Notes: a model not told the origin generated them from the letters alone. Positions 1 to 9,100 are shown, numbered from the stretch's first letter. The stretch is 64,000 nucleotides of DNA from Paenibacillus odorifer (GCF_000758725.1 NZ_CP009428.1:3782001-3846000); one strand, 5' to 3'. Translations and numbers: made by a program.

Positions 1-546
1 GGACAACTTATTATAGAAGAAGATGTCGAGCCCTTCATTATCGTCGGTGTAGAAGTTAACGTCGCTGTTCGGACTCAAGAATACGCTCCGTTCGGCAGCC
101 GATTCAAGCAGTACCTATCTTGCTTTTCCGAAGAGATTATTCCCTTCATTGAAAAAAATTATCCCGTACGCCGTACACCCGAAGAACGAATCTTAGCCGG
201 CGATTCCCTTGGAGGCAGCGTCTCCCTCCATCTCGCACTTGCTTATCCAGCTATCTTCACACGTATCATCAGCCTATCCGGTGCATTCTATCCCGAATCA
301 CAAGCCATGCTGGCAAAAGAAGAAGATCTCGCCTGGCTTAACATTAATATGGTCGTTGGACTGCAGGAAACAGATTACCAGACTGATACAGGGACCTATG
401 ATTTTGTTCAGATGAACAGAGAAACAAAAGCGTTGCTTGAAGCACGTGGAGCTACCGTATCCTACCGTGAGAAAGACGGTCGTCATCTCTGGGGCTTTTG
501 GCAAAAGGAACTCCCTGAATCTCTACTCTATTTTTTAAACACATAA
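1..546 (+). CDS. alpha/beta-hydrolase esterase (3' part; 5' end outside window)
   Basis: The open frame enters from the left edge in frame 1 and ends at 546, so the N-terminus is missing. About 181 residues are visible. GDSLGG at about 199-216 is the nucleophile elbow of the enterochelin-esterase/EstD-like alpha/beta hydrolases, with Ser as nucleophile. A His in GRHLWGFW near the C-terminus fits the catalytic His of that family. The stretch before it (acidic ETDYQTDTG region) would supply the acid. Such enzymes hydrolyse carboxyl esters, sometimes siderophore esters; the substrate here is unknown. No signal peptide can be judged. No clear terminator was seen before the convergent phosphatase gene. 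Confidence 0.75.
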   Translation, partial: GQLIIEEDVEPFIIVGVEVNVAVRTQEYAPFGSRFKQYLSCFSEEIIPFIEKNYPVRRTPEERILAGDSLGGSVSLHLALAYPAIFTRIISLSGAFYPESQAMLAKEEDLAWLNINMVVGLQETDYQTDTGTYDFVQMNRETKALLEARGATVSYREKDGRHLWGFWQKELPESLLYFLNT

Positions 547-684
547 TGCCTTATTGATAGAAGCAAAAAATGAACATCTAAAGAACGTATGTAGATTTCA
601 GCCGTGTTTGCGCTTACAGTTTAATCCAGCGAATTTCCTTAATTTACTTTAATACTAATCAGAGAGGGCTGGAACCCAACCGGG

Positions 685-1158
685 TTACAGCTTTTCTCTT
701 ATCACCATTTCAAGCAAAACGTCACAGCCTGCATTGATTAAATCATATACCTGCTCAAAATTCCCTGTAAAATAAGGGTCTGGCACTTCTCTCAATTCTT
801 CCTCAGGCAATAAATCCATGAAGAACAAAAGCTTAGCCTCTTCCCCACCAGGAACCTTTCGAACATTCTCTCCATTAGACTTGTCCATACAAACGATATA
901 ATCAAACTTCTGAAAATCCTCGCTACTGACCAAACGCGCTGCCATATTTGCATAACTAATCATGTTTTGATCAAGTATACGTCTAGTCCCTTCATGCGGT
1001 TCCTTACCAATATGCCAATCTCCAGTTCCCGCACTGTCAACCAGAATCTTATGTGAAAGCTCTTGTTCATCAATCTTATGGCGCAGAACTGCCTCCGCCA
1101 TTGGTGAGCGACAAATATTACCCAGACATACAAATAGCACGTTTACGATTTCATTCAC
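685..1158 (-). CDS. low-molecular-weight protein-tyrosine phosphatase
   Basis: 157 residues, full length for the family. The N-terminal P-loop VCLGNICRS carries the nucleophile Cys11 and Arg17. The late VPDPYF motif carries the general-acid Asp. Such cytosolic enzymes dephosphorylate tyrosine, and in Bacilli some act on arginine phosphates or stress regulators. The start is GTG at 1158 and overlaps the GGGAGG ribosome binding site. An ATG 4 nt further in is out of frame, so the initiation geometry is unusual. The gene is transcribed away from thiN and shares an AT-rich intergenic region with it. Substrate not inferable. Confidence 0.9.
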   Translation of the reverse strand: MNEIVNVLFVCLGNICRSPMAEAVLRHKIDEQELSHKILVDSAGTGDWHIGKEPHEGTRRILDQNMISYANMAARLVSSEDFQKFDYIVCMDKSNGENVRKVPGGEEAKLLFFMDLLPEEELREVPDPYFTGNFEQVYDLINAGCDVLLEMVIREKL

Positions 1159-1241
1159 CTCCCAATTGTTAAAACATAAGTAAATATGAATTTATGCACA
1201 TAAAAAATCGCACACTATCATTTTAGCGTTGTCTTGGTCAA

Positions 1242-1270
1242 TTGTGCAACTTTTCAATCTGCATTATACT
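1242..1270 (+). promoter_or_regulatory. sigma-A-type promoter of thiN
   Basis: TTGTGC (1242-1247), a 17-nt spacer and TATACT (1265-1270), about 45 nt before the thiN start. Seen by eye; no mapped start site. No TPP riboswitch-like sequence is visible in the short leader. Confidence 0.6.
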
Positions 1271-1314
1271 GGGACAGGATAACCAACTAGAGTTTTAGAG
1301 GAGGAATGGATGTT

Positions 1315-1956
1315 ATGCCATCCAAACGTGTCGTTATTTTTGCCGGTGGAGAACTATCTCCGGATTATTTCGCTCTATTAGATGAAGAAGATTTTATTAT
1401 CGGTGCGGACCGGGGTGCATTATTCCTAATCTCACATGGATATATACCAGATATTGCAGTAGGTGATTTTGATTCTGTATCGCCTGAAGCTTTTCAGGAT
1501 ATTCAATCCAAAAGTAAAAAAACCATCACTTGTGATGCCGTAAACAAGGATTTAACCGACAGTGAGATGGCGCTCGATATTGCGATGAATCAGCAACCTG
1601 ATTCTATTTTACTATTAGGAGTTACAGGCACTCGAATTGACCACTCCTTAGCCAGCATTCAAATGATGACAAGGGCTCTGCAACGTCAAATCAATTGCTA
1701 CGTCATGGATTCTAATAACTATGTGACACTTACCGGATCCCAAACAGTCATTGAAGATTTGGGCTACACCTATGTATCTTTGCTTCCATTAACTCCTGAA
1801 GTAACAGGGATTACATTAGAAGGATTTCAATATCCTTTGAATGACGCCACTTTAAAGCTAGGCCAATCTCTAGGTGTAAGCAACAAACTGATTTCCTCCA
1901 CTGGAACAGTTAGAATACGTAGTGGATTATTGCTGATTATCCAGAGCAAAGACTAA
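1315..1956 (+). CDS. thiN: thiamine pyrophosphokinase
   Basis: About 213 residues. It transfers pyrophosphate from ATP to thiamine, making the cofactor TDP in the cytosol. Family signs: GADRGALFL near the start, VGDFDSV, a DLTDSEMAL segment (metal- and ATP-binding acids), LGVTGTRIDHSL, and the C-terminal beta-rich thiamine-binding part with SNKLISS...V.I.SGLLLI. An ATG at 1306 is also in frame, but it lies 1 nt after the AGAGGAGG ribosome binding site. ATG 1315 has the right spacing (about 10 nt) and is chosen. Own promoter upstream; strong terminator downstream. Monocistronic. Confidence 0.93.
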   Translation: MPSKRVVIFAGGELSPDYFALLDEEDFIIGADRGALFLISHGYIPDIAVGDFDSVSPEAFQDIQSKSKKTITCDAVNKDLTDSEMALDIAMNQQPDSILLLGVTGTRIDHSLASIQMMTRALQRQINCYVMDSNNYVTLTGSQTVIEDLGYTYVSLLPLTPEVTGITLEGFQYPLNDATLKLGQSLGVSNKLISSTGTVRIRSGLLLIIQSKD

Positions 1957-2003
1957 ATACATAGTGATATAGAAACATCCTTGTAACTTTTGTTTTAAAA
2001 TCA

Positions 2004-2052
2004 AAAAGCCGATAAATCCCTTATATATCAAGGGGTTTACGGCTTATTTTAT
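2004..2052 (+). terminator. intrinsic terminator of thiN
   Basis: Near-perfect inverted repeat: AAGCC(G/A)TAAA.CCCTT arm at 2005-2021 and AAGGGGTTTACGGCTT arm at 2030-2045, closed by a short AT loop and followed by TTATTTTATT. Confidence 0.85.
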
Positions 2053-2251
2053 TGTCCAAAATATCAAGTTATTAATTTTTTGTAACTTTTAATGAATTTT
2101 TAATAAAACGTTTACAACCCAGGCCCAGCCTCACTTTATTGCTGCTCTACCAAATTTTATGACATAGATAACCTGCTATACTACGAATCAGGCAAGCAAG
2201 ACAAGACACAGCAAGACAGATTGATATACTAACTTTGGAGGTACTTACAAC

Positions 2252-2752
2252 ATGAATAAACAACAATGGATAAAAAAAGCGATTGTCATAGGAATGGTTA
2301 CTACGATGGGCTTAGGAACAATGATGGCAACAGGCGTAGGCGCAACTAAAGTCGAAGCCGCTACGGTGTCCAAAGGACAAAGCGTTGTCAATTTCGGGAA
2401 AAACTATATGGGAACTCCATACAAATTCGGAGCATCTACTTCTACTACTAAGGTTTTTGATTGCTCTTCATTTATGAAACATATCTTTAAAAAGTATAAT
2501 GTATCATTACCCCGTACAGCTGCAGCTCAATCAAAAGTAGGAACTTCTGTTTCCAAAGCAAACCTTCGTGTGGGCGATCTTGTATTCTTCTCTAGCGGCA
2601 GCAGAGCAACTGGTAAAAATGTAACTCACGTAGCTGTTTACGCCGGAAACGGTAAAATTCTGCACACTTACGGTAAACCAGGTGTTACGGTTTCTGATCT
2701 TAATTCTGGTACATGGAAAAAGACTTATCTAAAGGCTCGCCGCGTACTGTAA
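2252..2752 (+). CDS. secreted NlpC/P60 cell-wall endopeptidase
   Basis: 166 residues. An N-terminal signal peptide (KK, then a hydrophobic stretch) probably ends at VEA/ATV around residue 37. The rest is one NlpC/P60 domain: Cys in FDCSSFMKH, His in VTHVAVYAGN, and a third polar residue in HTYGKPG. These are papain-like enzymes that cut peptidoglycan stem peptides, usually D-Glu-mDAP bonds. There is no SH3 or LysM binding domain, so this is a minimal secreted form. Start ATG after a good GGAGG site. A TATACT -10-like box lies about 75 nt upstream, and no riboswitch was recognised in the 200-nt leader. Confidence 0.92.
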   Translation: MNKQQWIKKAIVIGMVTTMGLGTMMATGVGATKVEAATVSKGQSVVNFGKNYMGTPYKFGASTSTTKVFDCSSFMKHIFKKYNVSLPRTAAAQSKVGTSVSKANLRVGDLVFFSSGSRATGKNVTHVAVYAGNGKILHTYGKPGVTVSDLNSGTWKKTYLKARRVL

Positions 2753-2797
2753 ACAACAGCTCTATAGTAGAGTCTTTTCTATAAAAGAGAATAAGTC

Positions 2798-3517
2798 TCA
2801 GGATGTGGTGCTGCCTTCGGGCACCCTCATTACATATCCTGTTCCGCGAACAGTGTGAATTAACTTGTTCCGGTACCCTTTATCAATCTTTAAGCGGATA
2901 TGCCTGATGTATACATCTACAACATTGGTATCTGCATGGAATTGATATCCCCATACTTGTTTGAGTATTTCCTCGCGGGAACATATAATCCCTCGATTCG
3001 CAGCGAGATAATATAGAAGATCGAATTCTTTATGCGTCATCTTAAGCTCGATCCCTTCACGGGTGACCAGCCTGCGGCTGGGATCGAGCATTAAACCATC
3101 CACCTTTAACAGATGTTTTAAATTTCGACGCCGACCCGTGAGGGTTAATAAATTTAGAATTCTACATTTGAATTCACCGGTATGTAGTGGTTTTGACATA
3201 AAATCATTCCCCCCGGCTAAAAAGGCCGCAACCGCTCCGTTACCCGATAACTCTTCGGAAATCACCATGACCGGAAGAATCATTCCCTCATCTCTTACTG
3301 CGGAAATGATTTTCCATCCTTCCCATGTTCCCACCTCGCCTAAATCAGCAACCAGCAATACCGGTTCTACTTCAGAAATGGATAAGCGAAGATCTTCGGG
3401 ATCTTCGCTTTTTGTTATTTGCAGACCGATATCATTAAACACTTTTTCTATAGCGATTCGCTCTTCTTCTCCTCTTTCGTTTCCCTCAGACATATACCAT
3501 ATCAGTTGCTCACTCAC
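2798..3517 (-). CDS. orphan OmpR/PhoB-type response regulator with atypical receiver
   Basis: 239 residues. The N-terminal receiver-like domain (about 1-125) keeps Asp58 (VADL) and the late Lys in FMSKPL. It lacks the acidic pair normally found after strand 1: the strand reads LIWYMSEGNE. The C-terminal winged helix (about 135-232) is canonical, with LTHKEFDLLYYLA-like text, REEILKQVWGY, VDVYIRHIRLKI and VRGTGYVMR. It should bind DNA; phosphorylation is doubtful because the acidic pair holds Mg. GTG start after GGGGGATC. No histidine kinase is adjacent, and the gene is monocistronic. Target genes unknown. Confidence 0.88.
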   Translation of the reverse strand: MSEQLIWYMSEGNERGEEERIAIEKVFNDIGLQITKSEDPEDLRLSISEVEPVLLVADLGEVGTWEGWKIISAVRDEGMILPVMVISEELSGNGAVAAFLAGGNDFMSKPLHTGEFKCRILNLLTLTGRRRNLKHLLKVDGLMLDPSRRLVTREGIELKMTHKEFDLLYYLAANRGIICSREEILKQVWGYQFHADTNVVDVYIRHIRLKIDKGYRNKLIHTVRGTGYVMRVPEGSTTS

Positions 3518-3581
3518 AAAGATCCCCCGTATCCATCAGGCATGCATCAGCATCCCATTAATAGATATAGAATCCCCGGAA

Positions 3582-3612
3582 AGCAAAGAGACCATTCCTA
3601 GGAAATGGTCTG
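3582..3612 (-). terminator. intrinsic terminator after the ThiF/MoeB gene
   Basis: AGACCATT arms around a short loop at 3589-3611. Read on the minus strand it is followed by a T-rich tract (CTCTTTGCTTT). Confidence 0.65.
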
Positions 3613-3633
3613 AAGATCAGTTTATCTTGCTTT

Positions 3634-4674
3634 TTAACCGAAATATCGATGATAAAAGCTACGGGCGGCGGCAATATCCTTCGTCCCATGAATCAATGCC
3701 CGGCCATCTGCGAAGATCACCATCCGGTAAGGACCTTCTTTAAAGGAAATTAGATAAGGATTGCTCTCTACCTCACCGTCTCCTAAACGAGACAAGCGGC
3801 TGGCTGTTTCCTGCAGGTTAAGGCTCTGCGGCCGGGCAGGGCGGATTTGTACGGTATCCCTACCACAAAGCACATCACTTCGTTCCGTATTCAAGGCTGT
3901 TAGATAAGGGTAGATCGGATGAGTCCCACAAGAAGGGCAATTCTCCTTTTTGGCACTTTTCACTCCAATTTCTTGATGTTCATTACGCCATACATCGAAA
4001 GTGAGCAGTTTATTTCTTAATTGGTCCTTACGGTGACCGAGAAGCTTTAACGCCTCAGCTGTAGCATTTGCAGTAACCAATTGCACGGCCTGTGGAAGAA
4101 TACCCGCTGTATCACAGGTATCTCCCCCTAGTGGGACTGTACCTAAAAGACAATGAAGACATGGCGTTTCTCCAGGCAAAATCGTATATGTAATTCCATA
4201 GCTTCCTACACAAGCTCCATAAATCCAAGGGATATTATTCTTTTGGGCAATATCATTAATGATGAGACGTGTATCGAAATTATCGGTCCCATCCATAATC
4301 AGATCCACCCCTGAGATGAGTCCTTCCAGTTCTTCCTTCCGCACATCCATAACATGCGCTTCTATGACAACCTCAGAATTAATCTGCTGCAGTCTGTTCT
4401 GGGCTGCTATGGCTTTCGGAGCTCGCTCCTGTGCATCCATCTCGGTATACAGCTGTTGCCGCTGCAGGTTACTCCACTCTACATAATCGCGATCAACGAT
4501 AAGGACATGCCCAACACCACAACGGACCAATGTCTCTGCAATCCCTGTACCTAACGCACCCGCACCAACCACAAGCACTTTTGATTTTGCGAGCCCTTGC
4601 TGTCCTTCAGTACCAAATGGCGCGAAACGTATCTGTCGTGAGTATCGATCTTCTCGCCCGGCGTAATGAAACAT
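3634..4674 (-). CDS. ThiF/MoeB/HesA-family adenylyltransferase
   Basis: 346 residues. Such enzymes adenylate the C-terminal Gly-Gly of a small sulfur carrier (ThiS or MoaD). Visible: YSRQIRF near the start, the nucleotide loop VVGAGALGTG, DRDYVEWSNLQRQ (typical ThiF/MoeB), DGTDNFDTR, and two zinc Cys pairs, CLHCL and CPSCG. A C-terminal extension of about 75 residues after CGRDTVQIRP is common in the Bacillus ThiF-like group. No thiS, moaD or other thi/moa genes are adjacent, so thiazole and molybdopterin roles cannot be separated. ATG start after GGGGAGGAG. Own terminator; transcribed toward the response regulator. Confidence 0.88.
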   Translation of the reverse strand: MFHYAGREDRYSRQIRFAPFGTEGQQGLAKSKVLVVGAGALGTGIAETLVRCGVGHVLIVDRDYVEWSNLQRQQLYTEMDAQERAPKAIAAQNRLQQINSEVVIEAHVMDVRKEELEGLISGVDLIMDGTDNFDTRLIINDIAQKNNIPWIYGACVGSYGITYTILPGETPCLHCLLGTVPLGGDTCDTAGILPQAVQLVTANATAEALKLLGHRKDQLRNKLLTFDVWRNEHQEIGVKSAKKENCPSCGTHPIYPYLTALNTERSDVLCGRDTVQIRPARPQSLNLQETASRLSRLGDGEVESNPYLISFKEGPYRMVIFADGRALIHGTKDIAAARSFYHRYFG

Positions 4675-4747
4675 ACATTATCTCCTCCCCATATCCAAAA
4701 AGCGGAGAACAGCAGGATGTCTGCTATTCTCCGGATTTATGATTATT

Positions 4748-6301
4748 CTATACTTGTACAGCTGACCACTGCTCAACATCCCAAATTTTCGTAACCCAAT
4801 CTTCATAGAAATCAGGTTCATGGGATACAAGCAGGACTGTGCCTTTATATTCTTGCAAAGCGCGCTTCAGCTCTGCTTTAGCAATAACGTCAAGGTGATT
4901 GGTAGGTTCATCGAATAGTACCCAGTTGCTTTCACGCATCAAAAGCTTACAAAGACGCACCTTCGCTTGCTCCCCACCGCTCAGCATACTAAGCGGACGT
5001 GTAATATGTTCATTTTTTAGACCACAGCGAGCCAGATGCCCACGAACTTCGTTCTGAGTTAAACTGGAGAATTCATTCCAGACATCCTCAATAGGCGTAA
5101 GACTAGCTGCTTTCACTTCTTGTTGGAAATATGCAGGGTTCAGATAATCCCCAAGATAGGTTTTGCCGCTGTATGTTGGGATCACTCCCAGAATAGTCTT
5201 CAGCAGTGTAGATTTACCTACACCATTGCAGCCAACAATAGCAATCTTCTCCCCACGTTCAATGACCATATTTAGCTGTGGCAGCAGCGGACGATCATAA
5301 CCAATCTCGAAATCAATTCCTTCGAATACGGTTTTGCCGCTTGCCCGGCTCTCTTTAAACTTAAAGGTCGGCTTAGCAGCTTCTTCAGGACGATCAATTC
5401 GGTCCATACGATCAAGCTGCTTCTCACGGCTTTTTGCCCGGCCTGAGGTTGAAGCACGCGCTTTATTCCGTTGGATGAAGTCCTCTTGTTTTTTGATAAA
5501 ATCTTGTTGTTTCTCATAGGCATCGATATGCTGGTTTTTGTTCATCTCCGCCATATCAAGGAATTTCTCATAGTTCGCCGTGTAACGGGTCAATTTACCA
5601 AACTCCAAGTGATAAACGACATTAACGACTTTATTCATGAACTCAGTGTCATGGGAAATCAATATAAATGCATATGGGTACTGTTTCAAATAGTTGGTCA
5701 GCCAATCGATATGCTCAACATCCAAATAGTTGGTAGGCTCATCAAGCAATAGTACATTGGGTTTCTCAAGCAAAAGCTTTGCCAGCAGTACTTTGGTTCT
5801 TTGACCACCGCTAAGAGAAGCTACATCACGATCAAGCCCAATCACGGACAGGCCTAAACCATTTGCCATTTCCTCCACTTTTACATCAATCAGATAGAAA
5901 TCTCCGATGTCCAGTTGTTCCTGAATGTCCCCCATCTGCTCCAATAGTACTTCTAGTTCCTCAGGCGAAGCATCACCCATCTGCTCTGTGATCTTCAGCA
6001 TTTCCTGCTCTAACTCAAGCAGTGGCAGAAAAGCGTCCTTTAGAACATCGCGAATCGTTTTTCCTGGTGTAAGAATCGTATGTTGGTCCAAATAACCGTA
6101 ACGCACCCGAGGGGTCCATTCTACTTTACCATTATCCTTCAAAAGCTTTCCTGTCAAAATATTCATTAGCGTCGATTTACCAACGCCATTTGCTCCAACA
6201 ATTCCAACATGTTCTCCTGGTAACAACCGGAAAGACACGTTCTTGAACAACGTCCGATCCCCAAAATTGTGGGAAACGTCTTCTACAGTAAGTAAACTCA
6301 T
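4748..6301 (-). CDS. ABC-F family ATPase (YfmM-like)
   Basis: 517 residues with two ABC domains and no membrane segment, as in ribosome-associated ABC-F proteins. Domain 1: Walker A GANGVGKST (about 36-44), signature LSGGQ, Walker B LLLDEPTNYLD. Domain 2: Walker A GCNGVGKST, signature LSGGEQ, Walker B FDEPTNHLD. The linker between them (about 245-310) is long, charged and helical (KKQEDFIQRNKARAS), as in the P-site tRNA interaction motif. Length and arm pattern resemble B. subtilis YfmM. Family roles range from translation factors to target protection against antibiotics, and the sequence alone does not decide. Monocistronic; ATG start after GCGGAG. Confidence 0.9.
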   Translation of the reverse strand: MSLLTVEDVSHNFGDRTLFKNVSFRLLPGEHVGIVGANGVGKSTLMNILTGKLLKDNGKVEWTPRVRYGYLDQHTILTPGKTIRDVLKDAFLPLLELEQEMLKITEQMGDASPEELEVLLEQMGDIQEQLDIGDFYLIDVKVEEMANGLGLSVIGLDRDVASLSGGQRTKVLLAKLLLEKPNVLLLDEPTNYLDVEHIDWLTNYLKQYPYAFILISHDTEFMNKVVNVVYHLEFGKLTRYTANYEKFLDMAEMNKNQHIDAYEKQQDFIKKQEDFIQRNKARASTSGRAKSREKQLDRMDRIDRPEEAAKPTFKFKESRASGKTVFEGIDFEIGYDRPLLPQLNMVIERGEKIAIVGCNGVGKSTLLKTILGVIPTYSGKTYLGDYLNPAYFQQEVKAASLTPIEDVWNEFSSLTQNEVRGHLARCGLKNEHITRPLSMLSGGEQAKVRLCKLLMRESNWVLFDEPTNHLDVIAKAELKRALQEYKGTVLLVSHEPDFYEDWVTKIWDVEQWSAVQV

Positions 6302-6415
6302 AAATTCTCCGCAAGCTCCTGTCTATACTTAAATAATGCGTAAATCAAATCACGTATAAATATATATTTTATCACACTTTAGCGGAACACTGAATTAAAT
6401 GTTAGTCCCAATAGC

Positions 6416-7909
6416 CTATCTTAAGAAAAAACCACGGCGTTTTCCATCGTTTCGTTCGCCCTTAATGTCCCCTAACAGCTCAGCAATTACATCTGCCAAC
6501 TTCCCTTTTTGTAAAAATGGATCTTGCTGACACGGTAAATTATAAACCCTATCTATACCTAAAGAATTTCGCAACAGTTCAACAGATTGCTGTTCAGCAA
6601 GTGGTAAACCCACTCTCCAATCCCGTTCAGGCTGCAGCCCCTTCCTCCTAATCCATAATAAAGTTTCCTCCAGTCGCCAATCTGCGCCAGAAGCAATTAG
6701 AATGGGAATATCGCTATGTTTGATTTCTTCCAGCGCTCCATCAAATCCACCCGTGCCCAGATCTAATACCACAAATTGATAAGCCCCTCTCATAAGCTCT
6801 GCTACATCCCCATGGTGAGGTCGCTTCCAGTAATGAACCTTCATCCAGGAAAATACAGACTCAGAGCTCTCAGCAGGAACTGAAGCGCTCTGCACATCAA
6901 GCAAATTGTGCATGCGATCATAAACCGATGAATCCGGTGATAGATCAACCCAAGCTGTTGAACCAATCTGTGCCAGATAACTGCTAATCGCAAATGAAGT
7001 ATGTGTTGTTCCAAGTCCTGGCCCTACTCCAAGTAAGGCAATCACTTTAGCTTTCCGTTTGTCAACTGCTAGGGGTACAGACACTGCTGAATGATTACCT
7101 TCATCCATATCAGCCTCCACATGAACCAGTGCTTGAATAACAGCTGTTGCCTCCTGATATCTTTCCTCCGGATGTGGCCGTAATAAACGTCTAATTATCG
7201 GAATAAAAGCTGCGGGAACTTGGTCACGCAACTTATTTTCCATTCCTGACTCCCAGTGGCTGCATAATCCTCCGGTAGCCATATATAAAAGCAACGCACC
7301 AAGACCATATAAGTCAGAAACCGGTTGACTCTGCCCATTCCCATACTGCTCAGGAGCCGCGAATCCTACCGTACCAAGCTTCACCGTATCTTCAGCGATG
7401 CCTTTTCTAAAATTTCGAGCGATTCCGAAGTCGATTAACATTAATTCTTTTTGCTTAGTTAACATAAGATTGGAGGGCTTTAAATCACGATAAACAATGG
7501 GCGGATGATGACCATGCAAATATTGCAGGACTTCTAAAAGCTGTTTAGCAATTTGTAGGATGAATTCACAAGGCAAAGGTCCGGGATTATCCCTCATCAG
7601 CTGACTTAAAGTTATCCCTTCAATATAATCCATGACTAAATAAGAATACCCTTCTTTATCCGAAAGATAGTAATCAACAATACGTGGAAGCCGCGGGTGA
7701 TCCAGCCCCATTAGCATCTCCGCTTCCGCTTCAATGTCCGAATGCAGCGTTGCTGAGCTAACACTTTCTTTTACAGCCCAACGTTTCCCCTTTAAACGCA
7801 GATCCTCCGCAAGATAAACAATACTCATTCCACCTGTTCCAATCTGGTCAATAATTCTGTATCTGGCGTCCATTATCTGCCCTACCCCAAGCTTCGATGC
7901 AAAATTCAC
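6416..7909 (-). CDS. serine/threonine protein kinase fused to a ParA/MinD-like domain
   Basis: 497 residues. The N-terminal Hanks-type kinase (about 17-275) has G-loop GTGGMSIVYLA, Lys in WAVKE, catalytic loop YRDLKPSN (Tyr replaces the usual His), DFG in LIDFGIARNF, and AAPEQYG. It looks catalytically complete. It has no membrane segment and no PASTA repeats, unlike PrkC. After a linker, residues about 285-480 read like a ParA/MinD/CpaE fold: ALLGVGPGLGTTHTS in place of the deviant Walker A, and FVVLDLGTGGF in place of Walker B. The Walker Lys residues are missing. GTG start after GGGGGAAG. Role unknown; see findings. Confidence 0.88.
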   Translation of the reverse strand: MNFASKLGVGQIMDARYRIIDQIGTGGMSIVYLAEDLRLKGKRWAVKESVSSATLHSDIEAEAEMLMGLDHPRLPRIVDYYLSDKEGYSYLVMDYIEGITLSQLMRDNPGPLPCEFILQIAKQLLEVLQYLHGHHPPIVYRDLKPSNLMLTKQKELMLIDFGIARNFRKGIAEDTVKLGTVGFAAPEQYGNGQSQPVSDLYGLGALLLYMATGGLCSHWESGMENKLRDQVPAAFIPIIRRLLRPHPEERYQEATAVIQALVHVEADMDEGNHSAVSVPLAVDKRKAKVIALLGVGPGLGTTHTSFAISSYLAQIGSTAWVDLSPDSSVYDRMHNLLDVQSASVPAESSESVFSWMKVHYWKRPHHGDVAELMRGAYQFVVLDLGTGGFDGALEEIKHSDIPILIASGADWRLEETLLWIRRKGLQPERDWRVGLPLAEQQSVELLRNSLGIDRVYNLPCQQDPFLQKGKLADVIAELLGDIKGERNDGKRRGFFLR

Positions 7910-7929
7910 TGAACTTCCCCCTTTTTCAC

Positions 7930-8006
7930 ATAAAAAAAAGAGAAAGCTTCCGCCATTAACGTTGTTACCGCAGATTACGATAACGTTAATAACGGGATGC
8001 TTTCCC
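7930..8006 (-). terminator. long intrinsic terminator after the RlmM-like operon
   Basis: On the minus strand: GAAAGC arm, an inner imperfect stem built on GTTATTAACGTTATCG / CGGTAACAACGTTAATGG, a GCTTTC arm, then eight or more T. It closes the operon running from about 13 kb. Confidence 0.85.
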
Positions 8007-8032
8007 TTAAGATTTTTAAATTAGGATCTTAC

Positions 8033-9100
8033 CTAGTATTTAATCATATAAAGCGTGATCTCGTCACGATTATGAAACAGCTGCTTAGCCCGCTGAATCT
8101 GCATACGTTCGCCCTCAAACATTGCAATGATCTCTTTGATCATCGCTAGAGGTTTCTTATGCATCAGCTTTACGGTCACAATCGCTGTTCCGCCTGGTGA
8201 CAGGCTGTGCAGCAGCCCGGTTACAAGCTTTGCCATCAGCTTAGGACTCCAGCTCATATCACATACAAGCAGATCAAATTCATTATCGCGGAATTTCACT
8301 TCTCCGGCATTTTTGCGCAGGATCTTCAGACCCGGGTAATTACGCAGCGATTCATGCATCAAAGCAGGGTCAACCGCTGTTACCTTCATTCCACGCTCCA
8401 GCAAGAAAGAAGTCCAGCCCCCTGGAGAGGCGCCAATATCAAGCGCATTACGGAAGCTGTAAAAAGGAATAGCGAACTCCTTCTCCGCTTCCATCAGCTT
8501 GAACTTAGCACGTGAGATTTGTCCGTCTTCTTTGCGGAAGCGGATTGCACCGCCATTCCAGCCGGATAGATTCTCTTCTGGTCTGGAAACTCCTGCATAT
8601 AAGGCATTCCCGTCTGCGTAGACAGAAATGACCCATGCCGGATCTTGTACTGTAAATTCTGCACCCAAGCTTTGTAATTGCTCCTGCAGCCATTCACGAA
8701 GTTCGCCCGGACTTTCCTGCCAGAAGGAAGGATCCCCTTTACGAACATTTAGGGATACTTTCTCCCCCTCTAGCTCACTGCGGCGGCTTAAATACACAGC
8801 CAAACGCTGTAGTGCTTCCATGGTTCCTTCATCCTGAAACTGCACAGGCTGTATATGACGAAGGAAAATGGGCAGATTCTGTGTGAGCAATCGTGATACT
8901 TCCTCGGGTTCAGACTGCAAGGTGGCGAGAAAGATTTCTCCCGGCAACAGCAGCGTACTCTTCACTGCGCCGAACAAGCGCCGAAGCTCTTCCTGAGCAT
9001 ATGGCGCAAAGCCGTGATTAGCTGTACAAATATATCGGGAGTACACTATTTCTTCCGGAGCAGTGGTCTGCTCTTCGTTATCATGTCTTAATTCGTTCAA
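8033..9100 (-). CDS. RlmM/FtsJ-like SAM-dependent rRNA 2'-O-methyltransferase
   Basis: 355 residues. The N-terminal about 170 residues resemble the THUMP-like part of RlmM. The C-terminal part is an FtsJ/RrmJ fold: SRAKFKLMEAE (first catalytic Lys), LDIGASPGGWTSFL (SAM loop), VDPALM, CDMSW (Asp) and VTVKLM (second Lys). RlmM in E. coli methylates 23S C2498; the target here is not proven. The gene starts with TTG 9100, whose TTGA overlaps the stop of the ABC ATPase gene, with GGAGG just upstream, so translation is coupled. Last gene of the operon; strong terminator follows. Confidence 0.85.
   Translation of the reverse strand: MNELRHDNEEQTTAPEEIVYSRYICTANHGFAPYAQEELRRLFGAVKSTLLLPGEIFLATLQSEPEEVSRLLTQNLPIFLRHIQPVQFQDEGTMEALQRLAVYLSRRSELEGEKVSLNVRKGDPSFWQESPGELREWLQEQLQSLGAEFTVQDPAWVISVYADGNALYAGVSRPEENLSGWNGGAIRFRKEDGQISRAKFKLMEAEKEFAIPFYSFRNALDIGASPGGWTSFLLERGMKVTAVDPALMHESLRNYPGLKILRKNAGEVKFRDNEFDLLVCDMSWSPKLMAKLVTGLLHSLSPGGTAIVTVKLMHKKPLAMIKEIIAMFEGERMQIQRAKQLFHNRDEITLYMIKY

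Noticed and set aside
2053..2251. Possible c-di-AMP riboswitch before the NlpC/P60 gene
   Set aside because: Wall hydrolase genes often have one, but the conserved core was not found in this leader.
3063..3743. 226-codon plus-strand open frame
   Set aside because: Antisense to the response regulator and ThiF/MoeB genes; Ser/Pro/Arg-rich shadow text.
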